NCBI RefSeq assembly: GCF_000577245.1
Contig: NZ_CBYO010000014.1
Span: 310,001-374,000 of the forward strand
Length of the DNA: 64,000 nt
From: Paucisalibacillus algeriensis
Lineage (GTDB): Bacteria > Bacillota > Bacilli > Bacillales > Amphibacillaceae
Direction: 5' to 3'
Of the stretch, positions 9,815-20,159 are shown one piece after another. Positions within the stretch are counted from its first letter, which is position 1. Each line of letters starts with the position of its first letter. The position numbers and the translations under genes are program-made. The notes under the pieces are model-generated. The model saw only the letters and a program-made list of their open reading frames with translations. It was not told the DNA's origin and did no database searches.

Positions 9815-10683
9815 TCAGAGGATTCGTCCTCATGCATTCTTAACTCACCAAAACCTGGAGGGGAAGGAAAGCCATTTGACTGGAATCCAGACATTCCTGG
9901 TATAGTCATATTTGAACCCATTTGTGGCATATTTTCCTGAACTTGAGAATTATACATATTCATACCTAAATTGAATTGAGGCACTTCACCCATTTGTGGT
10001 ACTTGATAATTATTTCCTCCACAACCGCAATCATTATAATCTTCTTGTATTGGCATCATCATCCCCGGATGAGCCATAGGCGCAATTCCGTGTGGATGAT
10101 GCATTGGAAATCCATGGTGACCTATTGGTGGCATACCATAACAGCATGGATGTACAGGATAACACGGAATCATTTGAACCGGTTGGTACATTGGTTGATG
10201 GAACATTGGCTGTTGTTGTGGTTGTTCCATATGTTCCACTTCCTCTGAAGAATCACTTTCTTGGAAATTAAATTGCATATATAAATCTTGTTCGATTGTT
10301 GTAGCCTGCATCATAGGGGGTGTCTGCATTTGTGGAATCTGCGGCATTTGTGGCATCGGCATTTCTGGTTTTAAATTCAGCTGAGCCTTGATATCATCTT
10401 CTTTAACAACTGGCATTGGTTTTGGTGAAATATCCTTATATGGTGTTTCTACTTGCAGTTCTTTCATTGGCATTTGTACCTGCTCTTTAATTGGCGCCTC
10501 TTTTTTAACCATTTCTTTTTTAACCATTTTAGCTGTTGTTGGAATACGAATCTTCATCCCCGGCATAATCATATCAGGGCTTGACAGCTGTGAATTTGCG
10601 CTTTTTAATGCTTCAAAATCCACCCCATATTTTTTAGACAGCTCCCATAATGTATCTCCTTTTTGGACAATATGAATCTTCAA
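9811..10683 (-). CDS. safA: Spore coat assembly protein SafA
   Basis: Morphogenetic protein that locates to the cortex-coat interface and directs inner coat assembly, interacting with SpoVID in B. subtilis. It has an N-terminal LysM domain (residues 2-47, HIVQKGDTLWELSKKYGV through MKIRIP), a lysine-rich linker, then a long Met/Pro/Gln-rich region with several Cys and His residues (about 170-225). B. subtilis SafA is likewise LysM plus a low-complexity C-terminal region. The start is TTG with AAGGAG upstream. First gene of a three-gene spore cluster with the phosphotransferase-like gene and the CoxA-like gene. In B. subtilis nad genes lie upstream; here obg does. Confidence 0.9.
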   Translation of the reverse strand: MKIHIVQKGDTLWELSKKYGVDFEALKSANSQLSSPDMIMPGMKIRIPTTAKMVKKEMVKKEAPIKEQVQMPMKELQVETPYKDISPKPMPVVKEDDIKAQLNLKPEMPMPQMPQIPQMQTPPMMQATTIEQDLYMQFNFQESDSSEEVEHMEQPQQQPMFHQPMYQPVQMIPCYPVHPCCYGMPPIGHHGFPMHHPHGIAPMAHPGMMMPIQEDYNDCGCGGNNYQVPQMGEVPQFNLGMNMYNSQVQENMPQMGSNMTIPGMSGFQSNGFPSPPGFGELRMHEDESSD

Positions 10684-10819
10684 TGTTAAATCGAACTCCT
10701 TTCCCTTCTGTATTCTGGGCTAATCACTCTATATCAAGATATGCAAAATAAATCCAAATGTTGAACATAAAGTGAAACTTCATTTTTCAAGCTATATTTC
10801 CTGCTGTTATCAAAAGAAA

Positions 10820-10847
10820 AAAAGTCGCCCTCCATATTGGAGAACGA
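10820..10847 (-). terminator. Terminator after obg
   Basis: On the minus strand GTCGTTCTCC and GGAGGGCGAC pair around a short loop and are followed by TTTTTTTCTTTT. Confidence 0.8.
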
Positions 10848-10857
10848 CAACGATATA

Positions 10858-12147
<1,290 letters not shown>

Positions 12148-12151
12148 TCAT

Positions 12152-12679
12152 CTAATCAGCAGAGGGAATTGAGAAGATAAATCTTACTTTGGTTTCCAAT
12201 TCCTCTGACTGTATCAACACATTTTTTAGCTTTTCAGCCAAATGATTTTTCCATGCATTATAATCGATTGTTTGACTAGTTACTGTCATGACCAAATCGA
12301 TTGAATTATTATTGTTTATTACTTGCAGATCACCTGTTATTTCATCTAATTTACTAGCTATAATATAATCAATAATTGTGGTTCCAATTTCCTTTAAGGT
12401 ACCATCATAACTTAGTAAATTTTTATTTTCGGTATGTATATCGTATGTAAATTGGATATGTTTATGATGTAATTTCACTTGAATTAGCCACAAAGCAAAC
12501 TTTGGGCAATTAATATTCATGAGTTTTCTTTCTTGATTTAGGTTATCAATAATATTGTTTACTTTTGATTTTACTTTGTCTGTTTTTCCCATACTTAAAT
12601 AGCCATGAACAATTTGTAGATCATTCATCAAATCATGTCTTTGTAATCGTAATAACTGAATGACGTCCTTTGCTTCCAC
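12152..12679 (-). CDS. spo0B: Sporulation initiation phosphotransferase Spo0B
   Basis: Phosphorelay protein passing phosphate from Spo0F to Spo0A. From the GTG at 12679 the protein is 175 residues; an upstream extension is open to 12781 but lacks an SD, whereas GGGGGAGG lies 6 nt before this GTG, which decides the start. The N-terminal helical hairpin carries LLRLQRHDLMNDLQIVHGYL; His15 is the predicted phosphorylation site. The C-terminal half is a degenerate histidine-kinase-like domain without nucleotide-binding boxes, as expected. A TATAAT at 12704-12709 (reverse strand) may be a -10. It is followed at 13 nt by obg. Confidence 0.92.
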   Translation of the reverse strand: MEAKDVIQLLRLQRHDLMNDLQIVHGYLSMGKTDKVKSKVNNIIDNLNQERKLMNINCPKFALWLIQVKLHHKHIQFTYDIHTENKNLLSYDGTLKEIGTTIIDYIIASKLDEITGDLQVINNNNSIDLVMTVTSQTIDYNAWKNHLAEKLKNVLIQSEELETKVRFIFSIPSAD

Positions 12680-12948
12680 ATTTATCCTCCCCCAATATGT
12701 AGAATTATAGCAGAAAACGTGGAAGAGTTCATTTTTGGGTTGATAACTACTATCCTGCAAACGTACTTCTGGTGATAGCATCCGTTTTCTTAGTTTAAAA
12801 AATGTTTTGATTCATCAATTAATCTTGAAGTTTAGTTCATAATGATGTTTAGACGACTTCTATAGTCATTTGAGTCATGATTTCCAATTCAAGTTGAAGT
12901 TTATACCTCGAAGTTGGGCTCTTCATGTAACTTTAGCCATATTTCAAC

Positions 12949-12981
12949 AAAAAAACTCCAACCACTAAATGATTGGAGTTT
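12949..12981 (-). terminator. Terminator of the rplU-prp-rpmA operon
   Basis: On the minus strand AACTCCAATCA and TGGTTGGAGTT form a stem with loop TTTAG, followed by TTTTTTG. Confidence 0.85.
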
Positions 12982-12992
12982 TATATGTCATA

Positions 12993-13624
<632 letters not shown>

Positions 13625-13634
13625 GGCAGAACCC

Positions 13635-13943
13635 TTATTGGTTAATTTTTTCGATTACTAATTTTGTATAAGGTTGACGATGACCTTGTTTCTTATGGTA
13701 GTTTTTCTTAGCTTTGAATTTGAATACAGTGACTTTCTTTTGACGACCGTGTTTTTCAACTTTAGCCGTAACAGTAGCACCTTCAACGTAAGGAGAACCA
13801 ACTTTAACGTCTTCCCCACCTACGAAAAGTACTTTGTCAAACGTAACAGTTTCATCTACATCAGCTGTAACTTTTTCAACGTAAACTACTTGGCCTTCTT
13901 CAACTTTAACTTGTTTACCACCAGTTTCGATAATTGCGTACAT
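13635..13943 (-). CDS. rplU: 50S ribosomal protein L21
   Basis: Large-subunit protein binding 23S rRNA. The 102 residues are canonical: [18 protein letters not shown] at the start and a basic C-terminal part [24 protein letters not shown]. Preceded by AAGGAGGTGC and by a structured leader of about 100 nt thought to control the operon. First gene of rplU-prp-rpmA. Confidence 0.98.
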   Translation of the reverse strand: MYAIIETGGKQVKVEEGQVVYVEKVTADVDETVTFDKVLFVGGEDVKVGSPYVEGATVTAKVEKHGRQKKVTVFKFKAKKNYHKKQGHRQPYTKLVIEKINQ

Positions 13944-14050
13944 AACTGCACCTCCTTGTTAAACTCAGACTCGCCATACAGGTAACTTATGTAAGTTTTA
14001 AAAACCTGTTCTGTGCGGTTGTAGCACGGGTGCTACGATGAATAACATAC
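13944..14050 (-). ncRNA. Ribosomal protein L21 leader
   Basis: The transcript between the promoter (14055-14082) and rplU contains a GTAGCACCCGTGCTAC hairpin (14024-14039), the conserved-looking CCGCACAGAACAGG and a second pairing of ACAGG with CCTGT just before the SD. This resembles the known L21 leader motif of Firmicutes, an autoregulatory mRNA structure likely bound by a product of the operon. The call rests on position and pattern, not on a covariance search. Confidence 0.72.
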
Positions 14051-14054
14051 AAAT

Positions 14055-14082
14055 GTTATCACGTGAACTATTCTTTTGTCAA
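14055..14082 (-). promoter_or_regulatory. Sigma-A promoter of rplU operon
   Basis: On the minus strand TTGACA (14077-14082) and GATAAC (14055-14060) are 16 nt apart, directly before the L21 leader. The -35 is perfect and the -10 matches 4 of 6. Confidence 0.65.
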
Positions 14083-14090
14083 GCTTATTT

Positions 14091-14957
14091 CTACATTGTA
14101 GTTATTGTTGCAACCTCACCAATTGTTTTATGATAGCTTTTATCATAAAAGTAAGTTTTTAAACAATCCGTTTCATCTATTGCTAGTCGCTTATCATTAG
14201 GTAGTTGGATATAAATAGAATGCTTCACATCCCTTTTAAACTGTGAAAACACCTCCATAAGTGATGAATGGGAAGGCACTATAATAGGCTTTACCGTTTT
14301 TATCCAGTTATTACCTTTATAACGATTTAAGAGAAATCGAATAAACACAAAATGTCTATTTTTCCAATCCGATCGATTTTCTATTAATAGGAAAACCATA
14401 ATTAGAAATGAACTCAATGTAAATGGAAGAAATAGTAGTTGTACCATAATAATAATGAAACATAACAAGATTGATATGATAATGATCATATGATACGCCT
14501 TTTGAAAAGATAATCTTTTAGATAATAGAAAGAACAATAGCTTTCCTCCATCAAGAGGCCATATAGGCAACAAGTTAAAGACTAGAATAGTCGTGTTATA
14601 GATCAGAATTGTACTAATTATAGAAGACGGTAATAGTGATAAAGAAGATGCAATAAGCATAAAAACATAAATGATTACATGTTGAAAAGGACCTGCTATA
14701 GTTACAATAAATTCTTCGATAACAGGCCTATTTCCATGCTCATCTGTGTCCATAACCCCACCAAATATCCATAGCATCACTTTATTAATTCGCCATTTAA
14801 AATGTGCTGCTGCTAGATAATGTCCAAGCTCATGCCATAAAACGATACCTAGGATAATCATCATTTCAACAAATGTACCGGTCAAGAAAGATATAATGAT
14901 AAACACAAATAGTATTGGATGAATATGTATAGGTGGTATAATTTTACGGATTGTCAT
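14091..14957 (-). CDS. spoIVFB: Stage IV sporulation protein FB, pro-sigma-K site-2 protease
   Basis: Intramembrane zinc metalloprotease that cleaves pro-sigma-K in the outer forespore membrane. From the ATG at 14957 (AGGTGG upstream) the product is 288 residues, equal to B. subtilis SpoIVFB; a longer reading from 15050 is open but not supported by an SD. HELGH is at residues 42-46 and the third ligand lies in NLLPIWPLDGG. About six membrane segments precede a C-terminal CBS-like domain with MEVFSQFKRDVKHSIYI. The start overlaps the end of spoIVFA by 14 nt, so the protease and its regulator are translationally coupled. Confidence 0.95.
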   Translation of the reverse strand: MTIRKIIPPIHIHPILFVFIIISFLTGTFVEMMIILGIVLWHELGHYLAAAHFKWRINKVMLWIFGGVMDTDEHGNRPVIEEFIVTIAGPFQHVIIYVFMLIASSLSLLPSSIISTILIYNTTILVFNLLPIWPLDGGKLLFFLLSKRLSFQKAYHMIIIISILLCFIIIMVQLLFLPFTLSSFLIMVFLLIENRSDWKNRHFVFIRFLLNRYKGNNWIKTVKPIIVPSHSSLMEVFSQFKRDVKHSIYIQLPNDKRLAIDETDCLKTYFYDKSYHKTIGEVATITTM

Positions 14958-15726
14958 CAACTTCAACCACCTGGACAGGGTCGACATATTCATTATTTTT
15001 TTCAATAGCAAAATAGACCATTTCGCTCGCTTCAGTTGGGGTGAATTCACCTATTCGTTGGTTTGCATCGACAATTTGGTACAAATGAACATCAATTGAA
15101 CTCATAAAACCATAAGTAGTAGTAGATTCGTCTGCATGTTGAACTACAACTGTTTTATTCGTGTCTGACTTTTTCCCTGAAAAGATTACTACACCTTCTC
15201 TAAGAGCAGATACTGAGGTTGTTTCATTAGGAGCAATCATAATACCTTTACCATTAGCTTGGAATGTTTCAATTACACTTCCCGATACCGGTAAAGCAAG
15301 AGCAGCCTCTTCTACTACCTTGGAATCATTTCCAGGTATAAATGATAGGGGTGTACCAAATGAGTCTTTATACCACTGATAAACACTAGCAAACGGAAAT
15401 TCCTCTGTTAATACATTACTTGTCCATTGTCTTGGTTTTTCAAAGATTTCTGCATCGTTTTGCCAAATGATAGCGATGGAGAAAAATAGCATGACAGAAA
15501 AAATACCTTTTAATATAACCCCTGTAATTGCATTACTCCTTGACTGGTTGGAGGCTGAAGGGTCGATAAAATTTGGATAGAATCCATGTTTTTCTTCTTC
15601 TTGCGGTAGAGAAGGCATAATTGTGCTCACTTTACCTCTGTCTGTTTTCGATGGTATGCCTCGAAGTTTTTTTCGATCGTTTATTGATTTCCGAATGTGT
15701 TTTATATCTTTTTTCATTCTCCTCAT
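14944..15726 (-). CDS. spoIVFA: Stage IV sporulation protein FA
   Basis: Membrane protein holding SpoIVFB inactive together with BofA until the forespore signal protease SpoIVB cleaves it. The 260 residues have a basic cytoplasmic N-terminus, one membrane helix (about 68-86) and an extracytoplasmic M23/LytM-like domain (about 150-255). That domain lacks an evident full zinc-ligand set, in keeping with a scaffold role. The start ATG at 15726 has AAGGA 8 nt upstream. A strong sigma-E type promoter lies at 15749-15777, agreeing with mother-cell expression. Confidence 0.92.
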   Translation of the reverse strand: MRRMKKDIKHIRKSINDRKKLRGIPSKTDRGKVSTIMPSLPQEEEKHGFYPNFIDPSASNQSRSNAITGVILKGIFSVMLFFSIAIIWQNDAEIFEKPRQWTSNVLTEEFPFASVYQWYKDSFGTPLSFIPGNDSKVVEEAALALPVSGSVIETFQANGKGIMIAPNETTSVSALREGVVIFSGKKSDTNKTVVVQHADESTTTYGFMSSIDVHLYQIVDANQRIGEFTPTEASEMVYFAIEKNNEYVDPVQVVEVDDNP

Positions 15727-15748
15727 TCCCTCATTCCTTGTTTATACA

Positions 15749-15777
15749 ATTGTATGAAGGTGTTGGACAAGATATGA
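15749..15777 (-). promoter_or_regulatory. Sigma-E promoter of spoIVFA-spoIVFB
   Basis: On the minus strand TCATATC (15771-15777) and CATACAAT (15749-15756) are separated by 14 nt. The -10 is identical to the sigma-E consensus and the -35 differs only at its end. It lies about 23 nt upstream of the spoIVFA ATG. Confidence 0.75.
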
Positions 15778-15873
15778 TTGTACAATCCAGATAAGACAAT
15801 TAAAACAAACCCGAGATTAATTTGGTTTCTCGAAATAGATTTCATATGTTTCTCCCAAAATATTGCAGAAATC

Positions 15874-15915
15874 AAAAAAGAGCTCTAAAATCCATGTTGA
15901 ATTTAGAACTCTTGA
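15874..15915 (-). terminator. Terminator after minD
   Basis: On the minus strand AAGAGTTCTAAA and TTTAGAGCTCTT pair around a 12-nt loop and run into TTTTTG. Confidence 0.8.
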
Positions 15916-15949
15916 TCGAATAGCCTATATTTATAACGGGTAAAGCATA

Positions 15950-16747
15950 TTAACTTCTAATACCAAAGAACTTTTTAACCTTTTTAAACATTCCTGTTTC
16001 ATCTTCTAATGATTGTAAAGGTACGGATTCACCAAGAATTCGTCTAGCGATGTTTCTATACGCTATTGATGCTTTGGTGTTCGGTTGAAATGCTACTGGT
16101 TCACCGTGGTTAGATGCTTTGATTACTTCATCATCGTCTAGCACGATACCAATTAGATCAATAGATAACACTTGTACGATTTCATCAATATCTAACATGT
16201 CACCATTTTTCATCATGTGCTTACGAATTCGATTAATGATAAGTGTTGGTGCTTCTATTTCCTCTTTTTCTAGTAATCCAATAATTCGATCCGCATCACG
16301 TACGCTAGATTTCTCAGGTGTTGTTACAACGATTGCTCTATCTGCTCCAGCAATGGCATTTTGAAACCCTTGTTCAATGCCGGCTGGGCAGTCAATGATA
16401 ATATAGTCATATTCTGTTTTTAACTCTTTAATAATTTCACGCATACCATCAGTTGTCACAGCTGATTTATCACTAGTCTGAGCAGCTGGTAGCAATGATA
16501 GATAATCAAAACGCTTATCCTTAATTAGGGCTTGTTTTAATTTGCACCTACCATTTATGACATCTACAATATCATAAATAATTCGGTTTTCTAAGCCCAT
16601 AATGACATCTAGGTTTCGCAATCCAATATCCGTATCAATTAAACAAACTTTTTTATCCATTAATGCTAGAGCAGTTCCTATATTGGCAGTAGTAGTAGTT
16701 TTTCCTACCCCACCCTTACCAGATGTTATTACGATTGCCTCACCCAT
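15950..16747 (-). CDS. minD: Septum site-determining ATPase MinD
   Basis: ParA-family ATPase that recruits MinC to the membrane and prevents polar division. The 265 residues show the deviant Walker A GKGGVGKTT (10-18), switch region LIDTDIGLRNLD, Walker B IIIDCPAG, and a C-terminal amphipathic membrane-targeting helix (FKKVKKFFGIR). Overlaps minC by 8 nt. Last gene of the mreBCD-minCD cluster. Confidence 0.98.
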   Translation of the reverse strand: MGEAIVITSGKGGVGKTTTTANIGTALALMDKKVCLIDTDIGLRNLDVIMGLENRIIYDIVDVINGRCKLKQALIKDKRFDYLSLLPAAQTSDKSAVTTDGMREIIKELKTEYDYIIIDCPAGIEQGFQNAIAGADRAIVVTTPEKSSVRDADRIIGLLEKEEIEAPTLIINRIRKHMMKNGDMLDIDEIVQVLSIDLIGIVLDDDEVIKASNHGEPVAFQPNTKASIAYRNIARRILGESVPLQSLEDETGMFKKVKKFFGIRS

Positions 16748-17432
16748 TGATTATTCTCCTTTCGAATGCCCGTAAACTTTTACGTTTATGAGCTAAAACT
16801 TGTAATCTATCAATTATTATTTTATCTTTTTCAACATCGACGAGACCACATTCCATATATACACCATCTGATTCATAATCTGGAGCACGACTAATAAAAT
16901 CCGCTATCCGGAGTTGACTCGGATTCATATAGGAAGCAACTATGATTGCGTTTTTATCACCTTTAGCACCTGCATGGGCAATTCCATGCAAGCTTCCCAT
17001 GATATATATGTTACCAGTTGAAATAACTTTTCCACCTGGATTGACATCACCTATTAATAGTAAATCCCCTTTAACTTCTAGAACTTGTCCAGAACGAACG
17101 ATCCGATTCTCTATTTTTATTTCCGTGTCTTCTAACATTTCGAGAGCGTCACTTCTTAATATTACATTAGACTCTAAACTTTGTACGGTAAATTGACTTT
17201 CATTTGTAATTATTTTTTTTAATTCTTCCTTTTGATCATCATAAAGATAACGATTACCTAACTTAATGGTAACTGGTACTTCTTGTTCGTCTTTTTGAGG
17301 CCGGTTAACTGCTAATTTATCTATTAGCTCCCTACACACATCCTCAAAGGAACAGCGATCATCGATGAAGAGTGTAAGACCATCTCGAGTGCCTTTAATT
17401 GTTACATATTGTTTTGTTTTCGTATCCTGCAT
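16740..17432 (-). CDS. minC: Septum formation inhibitor MinC
   Basis: Inhibits FtsZ polymerisation at the poles and is bound by MinD. The 230 residues have an N-terminal FtsZ-interacting domain (about 1-105) and a C-terminal beta-helix with the family hallmarks RSGQVLEVKGDLLLIGDVNPGG and GNIYIMGSLHGIAHAG. It is 61 nt after mreD and overlaps minD by 8 nt. Confidence 0.96.
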   Translation of the reverse strand: MQDTKTKQYVTIKGTRDGLTLFIDDRCSFEDVCRELIDKLAVNRPQKDEQEVPVTIKLGNRYLYDDQKEELKKIITNESQFTVQSLESNVILRSDALEMLEDTEIKIENRIVRSGQVLEVKGDLLLIGDVNPGGKVISTGNIYIMGSLHGIAHAGAKGDKNAIIVASYMNPSQLRIADFISRAPDYESDGVYMECGLVDVEKDKIIIDRLQVLAHKRKSLRAFERRIING

Positions 17433-17493
17433 ACTTTCACCTCTGGTACCTGCTTCATATTTAGCGTGTAGGGTTAAAAAATATTTGTATACT

Positions 17494-18018
17494 CTACTTT
17501 ATCTTACTATTTTTCCATTTATCAAGTCGTTTTGCAAACAATGGATATAATATCAACAAGAAAATAGAATTAGCTAAAATTGATGGTAATAAGCGCTCCA
17601 TCAAATAATCCATCCAAACCGAATCCATTATGCCTACAACATAATAAATTAGATTAATAATTAATTCAGCAATCGTTAAACTTATTATACCAAACAATAA
17701 GGTTGAATAAATATTACTATGCAATATATTTCTAAGTTCACGAATAACGTAAATTACCACTGCATAGGTAAACATGTAAACACCTAATATCCCAGTATAG
17801 GCGATATCAATTAGTAAACCAAAGAACAGTGCATAGATAATAGAATGATATGAATTATTTCGGTCATAAAAGACTGCAATTAATACTAAAAACATTAGTA
17901 CCCAATGTGGGGTTATCAGAATGTCTCCATCAATGAGACTACTCGGCAAAATATCCAATGCAACCCCTTCTAATACAACTAAAAGTAGCAGAATAAGGGG
18001 TAGGAATATATGTCTCAT
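17494..18018 (-). CDS. mreD: Rod shape-determining protein MreD
   Basis: Integral membrane component of the elongasome. The 174 residues form five or six hydrophobic segments, with the family-like FFGLLIDIAYTGILGVYMFTY stretch in the middle. The gene overlaps the mreC stop by 4 nt. Sequence conservation of MreD is low, so the call relies partly on position. Confidence 0.93.
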   Translation of the reverse strand: MRHIFLPLILLLLVVLEGVALDILPSSLIDGDILITPHWVLMFLVLIAVFYDRNNSYHSIIYALFFGLLIDIAYTGILGVYMFTYAVVIYVIRELRNILHSNIYSTLLFGIISLTIAELIINLIYYVVGIMDSVWMDYLMERLLPSILANSIFLLILYPLFAKRLDKWKNSKIK

Positions 18019-18890
18019 TCCTCCTCCCCCTTTTCTTCTCCTTCTCCTTCTAATACACGATCTACAACGATAACATTATTGATGTCATACATATTGGCTG
18101 CTGGCTCTACTAATGCCGTTCTAGTTAATCCATATTGGTCAGGAATAACTTCCTTAACTGTTCCAATTAGTAATCCGGCTGGAAAAACGCCACCCATTCC
18201 AGAAGAAACAACAAGTTCTCCTTTTTCCAAATCTTTGTCTGATTCTTCGATAATTCTAAGAAATAACGAATTTGTCTTTTCGTCATATTCTTCAATTAAA
18301 CCAAAAATATCATTTCCTTCTTTACGAGAAATCGTAGCCGAAATACGATTGAATTCGTCGAAACCAGTCAAAAGCTGAACCGTTGAGGTTAACTTAGAAA
18401 CACTTTGGATTTTTCCAACCATACCTTCTGCAGTAATAACTGCCATATTCTCTTTAACTCCTGCAAGTGACCCTTTATTAATTGTTACTTGATCAATCCA
18501 GCGTTCAGGAGACCTAGCTGTAACAGTTGCATGTATTGGATTATAGGCACGAATGGAGTCTGCCTTATCTACTATATCTCTAAGCTCCGTATTTTCTTCC
18601 TTAAGCTCTTGAACCTCATAAATTAATCCTTTGTACTGTGCTAGTTTTTCTCTCAATAGTTGATTTTCATCATATGTATTACGAATATCATCAATATTTT
18701 CAAAAATATTCGTTACATATTTAACGGGCGTTGAAATCACATTTTGTATCATGCCTATAATGTCACTAACAAATTGTTCTCCAGTAGTTAAATTAGTCCT
18801 ATCCCTTAATGAATACCCTATTAAGACGACTAAAATAATAATTCCAATTAATATTGTAAATAATCTCTTTTTGCGAAACATAAAAAACAC
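18015..18890 (-). CDS. mreC: Rod shape-determining protein MreC
   Basis: Bitopic membrane protein linking MreB to the cell-wall synthesis machinery. The 291 residues have one membrane helix (about 9-26), a coiled coil (about 72-108), and the periplasmic beta-domain with ATVTARSPERWIDQVTINKG and VVSSGMGGVFPAGLLIGTV. The acidic, Glu-rich tail (EGEGEEKGEEE) is a small oddity. It starts 4 nt after mreB. Confidence 0.96.
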   Translation of the reverse strand: MFFMFRKKRLFTILIGIIILVVLIGYSLRDRTNLTTGEQFVSDIIGMIQNVISTPVKYVTNIFENIDDIRNTYDENQLLREKLAQYKGLIYEVQELKEENTELRDIVDKADSIRAYNPIHATVTARSPERWIDQVTINKGSLAGVKENMAVITAEGMVGKIQSVSKLTSTVQLLTGFDEFNRISATISRKEGNDIFGLIEEYDEKTNSLFLRIIEESDKDLEKGELVVSSGMGGVFPAGLLIGTVKEVIPDQYGLTRTALVEPAANMYDINNVIVVDRVLEGEGEEKGEEE

Positions 18891-18894
18891 CTAC

Positions 18895-19938
18895 TTATTC
18901 TACCGTGGGACGAGTTGATACATTAGGCTGTGACTTAAAGTGCTGAATGTATTCCAGGGATTTACCTGTTCCAATAACAACACTATCGAGTGGATTATCC
19001 GTCACAAAGACTGGCATCTTTGTCTCATCACTTAATACACGATCTAAATTTCTTAATAATGCCCCCCCGCCAGAGAGCACAATGCCTCGGTCCATAATGT
19101 CTGCAGCGAGTTCTGGTGGGGTCTTTTCCAATGTAGCTTTTACAGCTTCAACAATAGCGTTTACTGTGTCCTGTAATGCCGTCGAGATTTCCTTACCATT
19201 TATCGTAATCGTTTTTGGTAATCCTGTCAGCAAATCTCTACCGCGAATTTCCATCTCCGTATTTTCAAGGTTTACATCACAAGCCGAACCTATTTCGAGC
19301 TTAATCTGTTCCGAAGTTCTCTCACCAATCATTAAGTTATAAGTTTTACGAATATGATTGATGATAGATAGATCCATATTATCACCAGCTTTTCGAATCG
19401 ACTGTGCTGTTACAATTCCACCTAATGAAATAACCGCTACTTCTGTCGTTCCACCGCCTATATCAACAATCATACTTCCAGTCGGTTCCCAAACGGGAAG
19501 ACCAGCACCGATAGCAGCGGCAAATGGTTCTGCTATTGGAAAAGCCTCTTTAGCACCGGCTTGTTTAGACGCATCAATTACTGCTCTCTCTTCAACCATT
19601 GTAATCCCAGAAGGAACACAAATCATCACATTAGGTTTTTTTGCAAAAAAAGAACGGCTTCTCATTGCGCGTTTAATATAATATTGTATCATTGTTGCAG
19701 TCGTATCATAATCAGCAATGACCCCTTCTTTCATTGGTCTAATGACAGAAATTGTACCAGGATTTCTACCTATCATATTTTTTGCTGATTTTCCAACCGC
19801 TTCAATTTCACCAGTTTCCACATTTTTGGCAACCACAGATGGTTCTCGTAAAATTACACCTTTTCCTTTAACAAATACTAGTGTGTTAGCTGTACCTAAA
19901 TCAATACCTAAATCTTGAGAAAAGCCAAAAATCCCCAA
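18895..19938 (-). CDS. mreB: Rod shape-determining protein MreB
   Basis: Bacterial actin that organises lateral wall synthesis. The 347 residues carry the actin phosphate-1 motif DLGTANTLV, the phosphate-2 region [18 protein letters not shown] and the adenosine motif [15 protein letters not shown]. Translation starts at TTG with GAGAGGGAG upstream. First gene of mreBCD-minCD. The longer upstream interval lacks the maf gene that sits between radC and spoIIB in B. subtilis. Confidence 0.98.
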   Translation of the reverse strand: MGIFGFSQDLGIDLGTANTLVFVKGKGVILREPSVVAKNVETGEIEAVGKSAKNMIGRNPGTISVIRPMKEGVIADYDTTATMIQYYIKRAMRSRSFFAKKPNVMICVPSGITMVEERAVIDASKQAGAKEAFPIAEPFAAAIGAGLPVWEPTGSMIVDIGGGTTEVAVISLGGIVTAQSIRKAGDNMDLSIINHIRKTYNLMIGERTSEQIKLEIGSACDVNLENTEMEIRGRDLLTGLPKTITINGKEISTALQDTVNAIVEAVKATLEKTPPELAADIMDRGIVLSGGGALLRNLDRVLSDETKMPVFVTDNPLDSVVIGTGKSLEYIQHFKSQPNVSTRPTVE

Positions 19939-20078
19939 TAAAATCTCCCTCTCCAGTATTTCTTTATATTAAAGCTTGACTCTTATTTTAGTTTATGTGA
20001 TGCTCCAGATAATATAATCCAAATATCTCAATTTCCAAAACAGGTATGTAATTTCTCTACCTTTATTTCAACTAATAA

Positions 20079-20109
20079 GCGCCACTTTCAGAGAGAACGA
20101 AAATGGCGC
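20079..20109 (-). terminator. Possible terminator after radC
   Basis: GCGCCACTTTC and GAAAATGGCGC form an 11-bp near-perfect stem with a 9-nt loop. The following minus-strand bases are TTATTAG rather than a clean T-run, so termination is uncertain. Confidence 0.45.
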
Positions 20110-20159
20110 AATGTATCCATCTATACAATTATACGAAAAAATGATAAAAATTGATAGTG

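Noticed and set aside
10300-10380. Short repeats (GGCATTTGTGG-like) resembling a repeat array
   Set aside because: They encode the Met/Pro/Gln repeats of SafA in frame; spacing is irregular and there are no spacers, so not a CRISPR array.
12680-12781. N-terminal extension of spo0B
   Set aside because: Open in frame, but the GGGGGAGG ribosome binding site and the position of the phosphorylation-site helix support the GTG at 12679.
14958-15050. N-terminal extension of spoIVFB
   Set aside because: It would overlap spoIVFA by over 100 nt; the ATG at 14957 has an SD and gives exactly the usual 288 residues.
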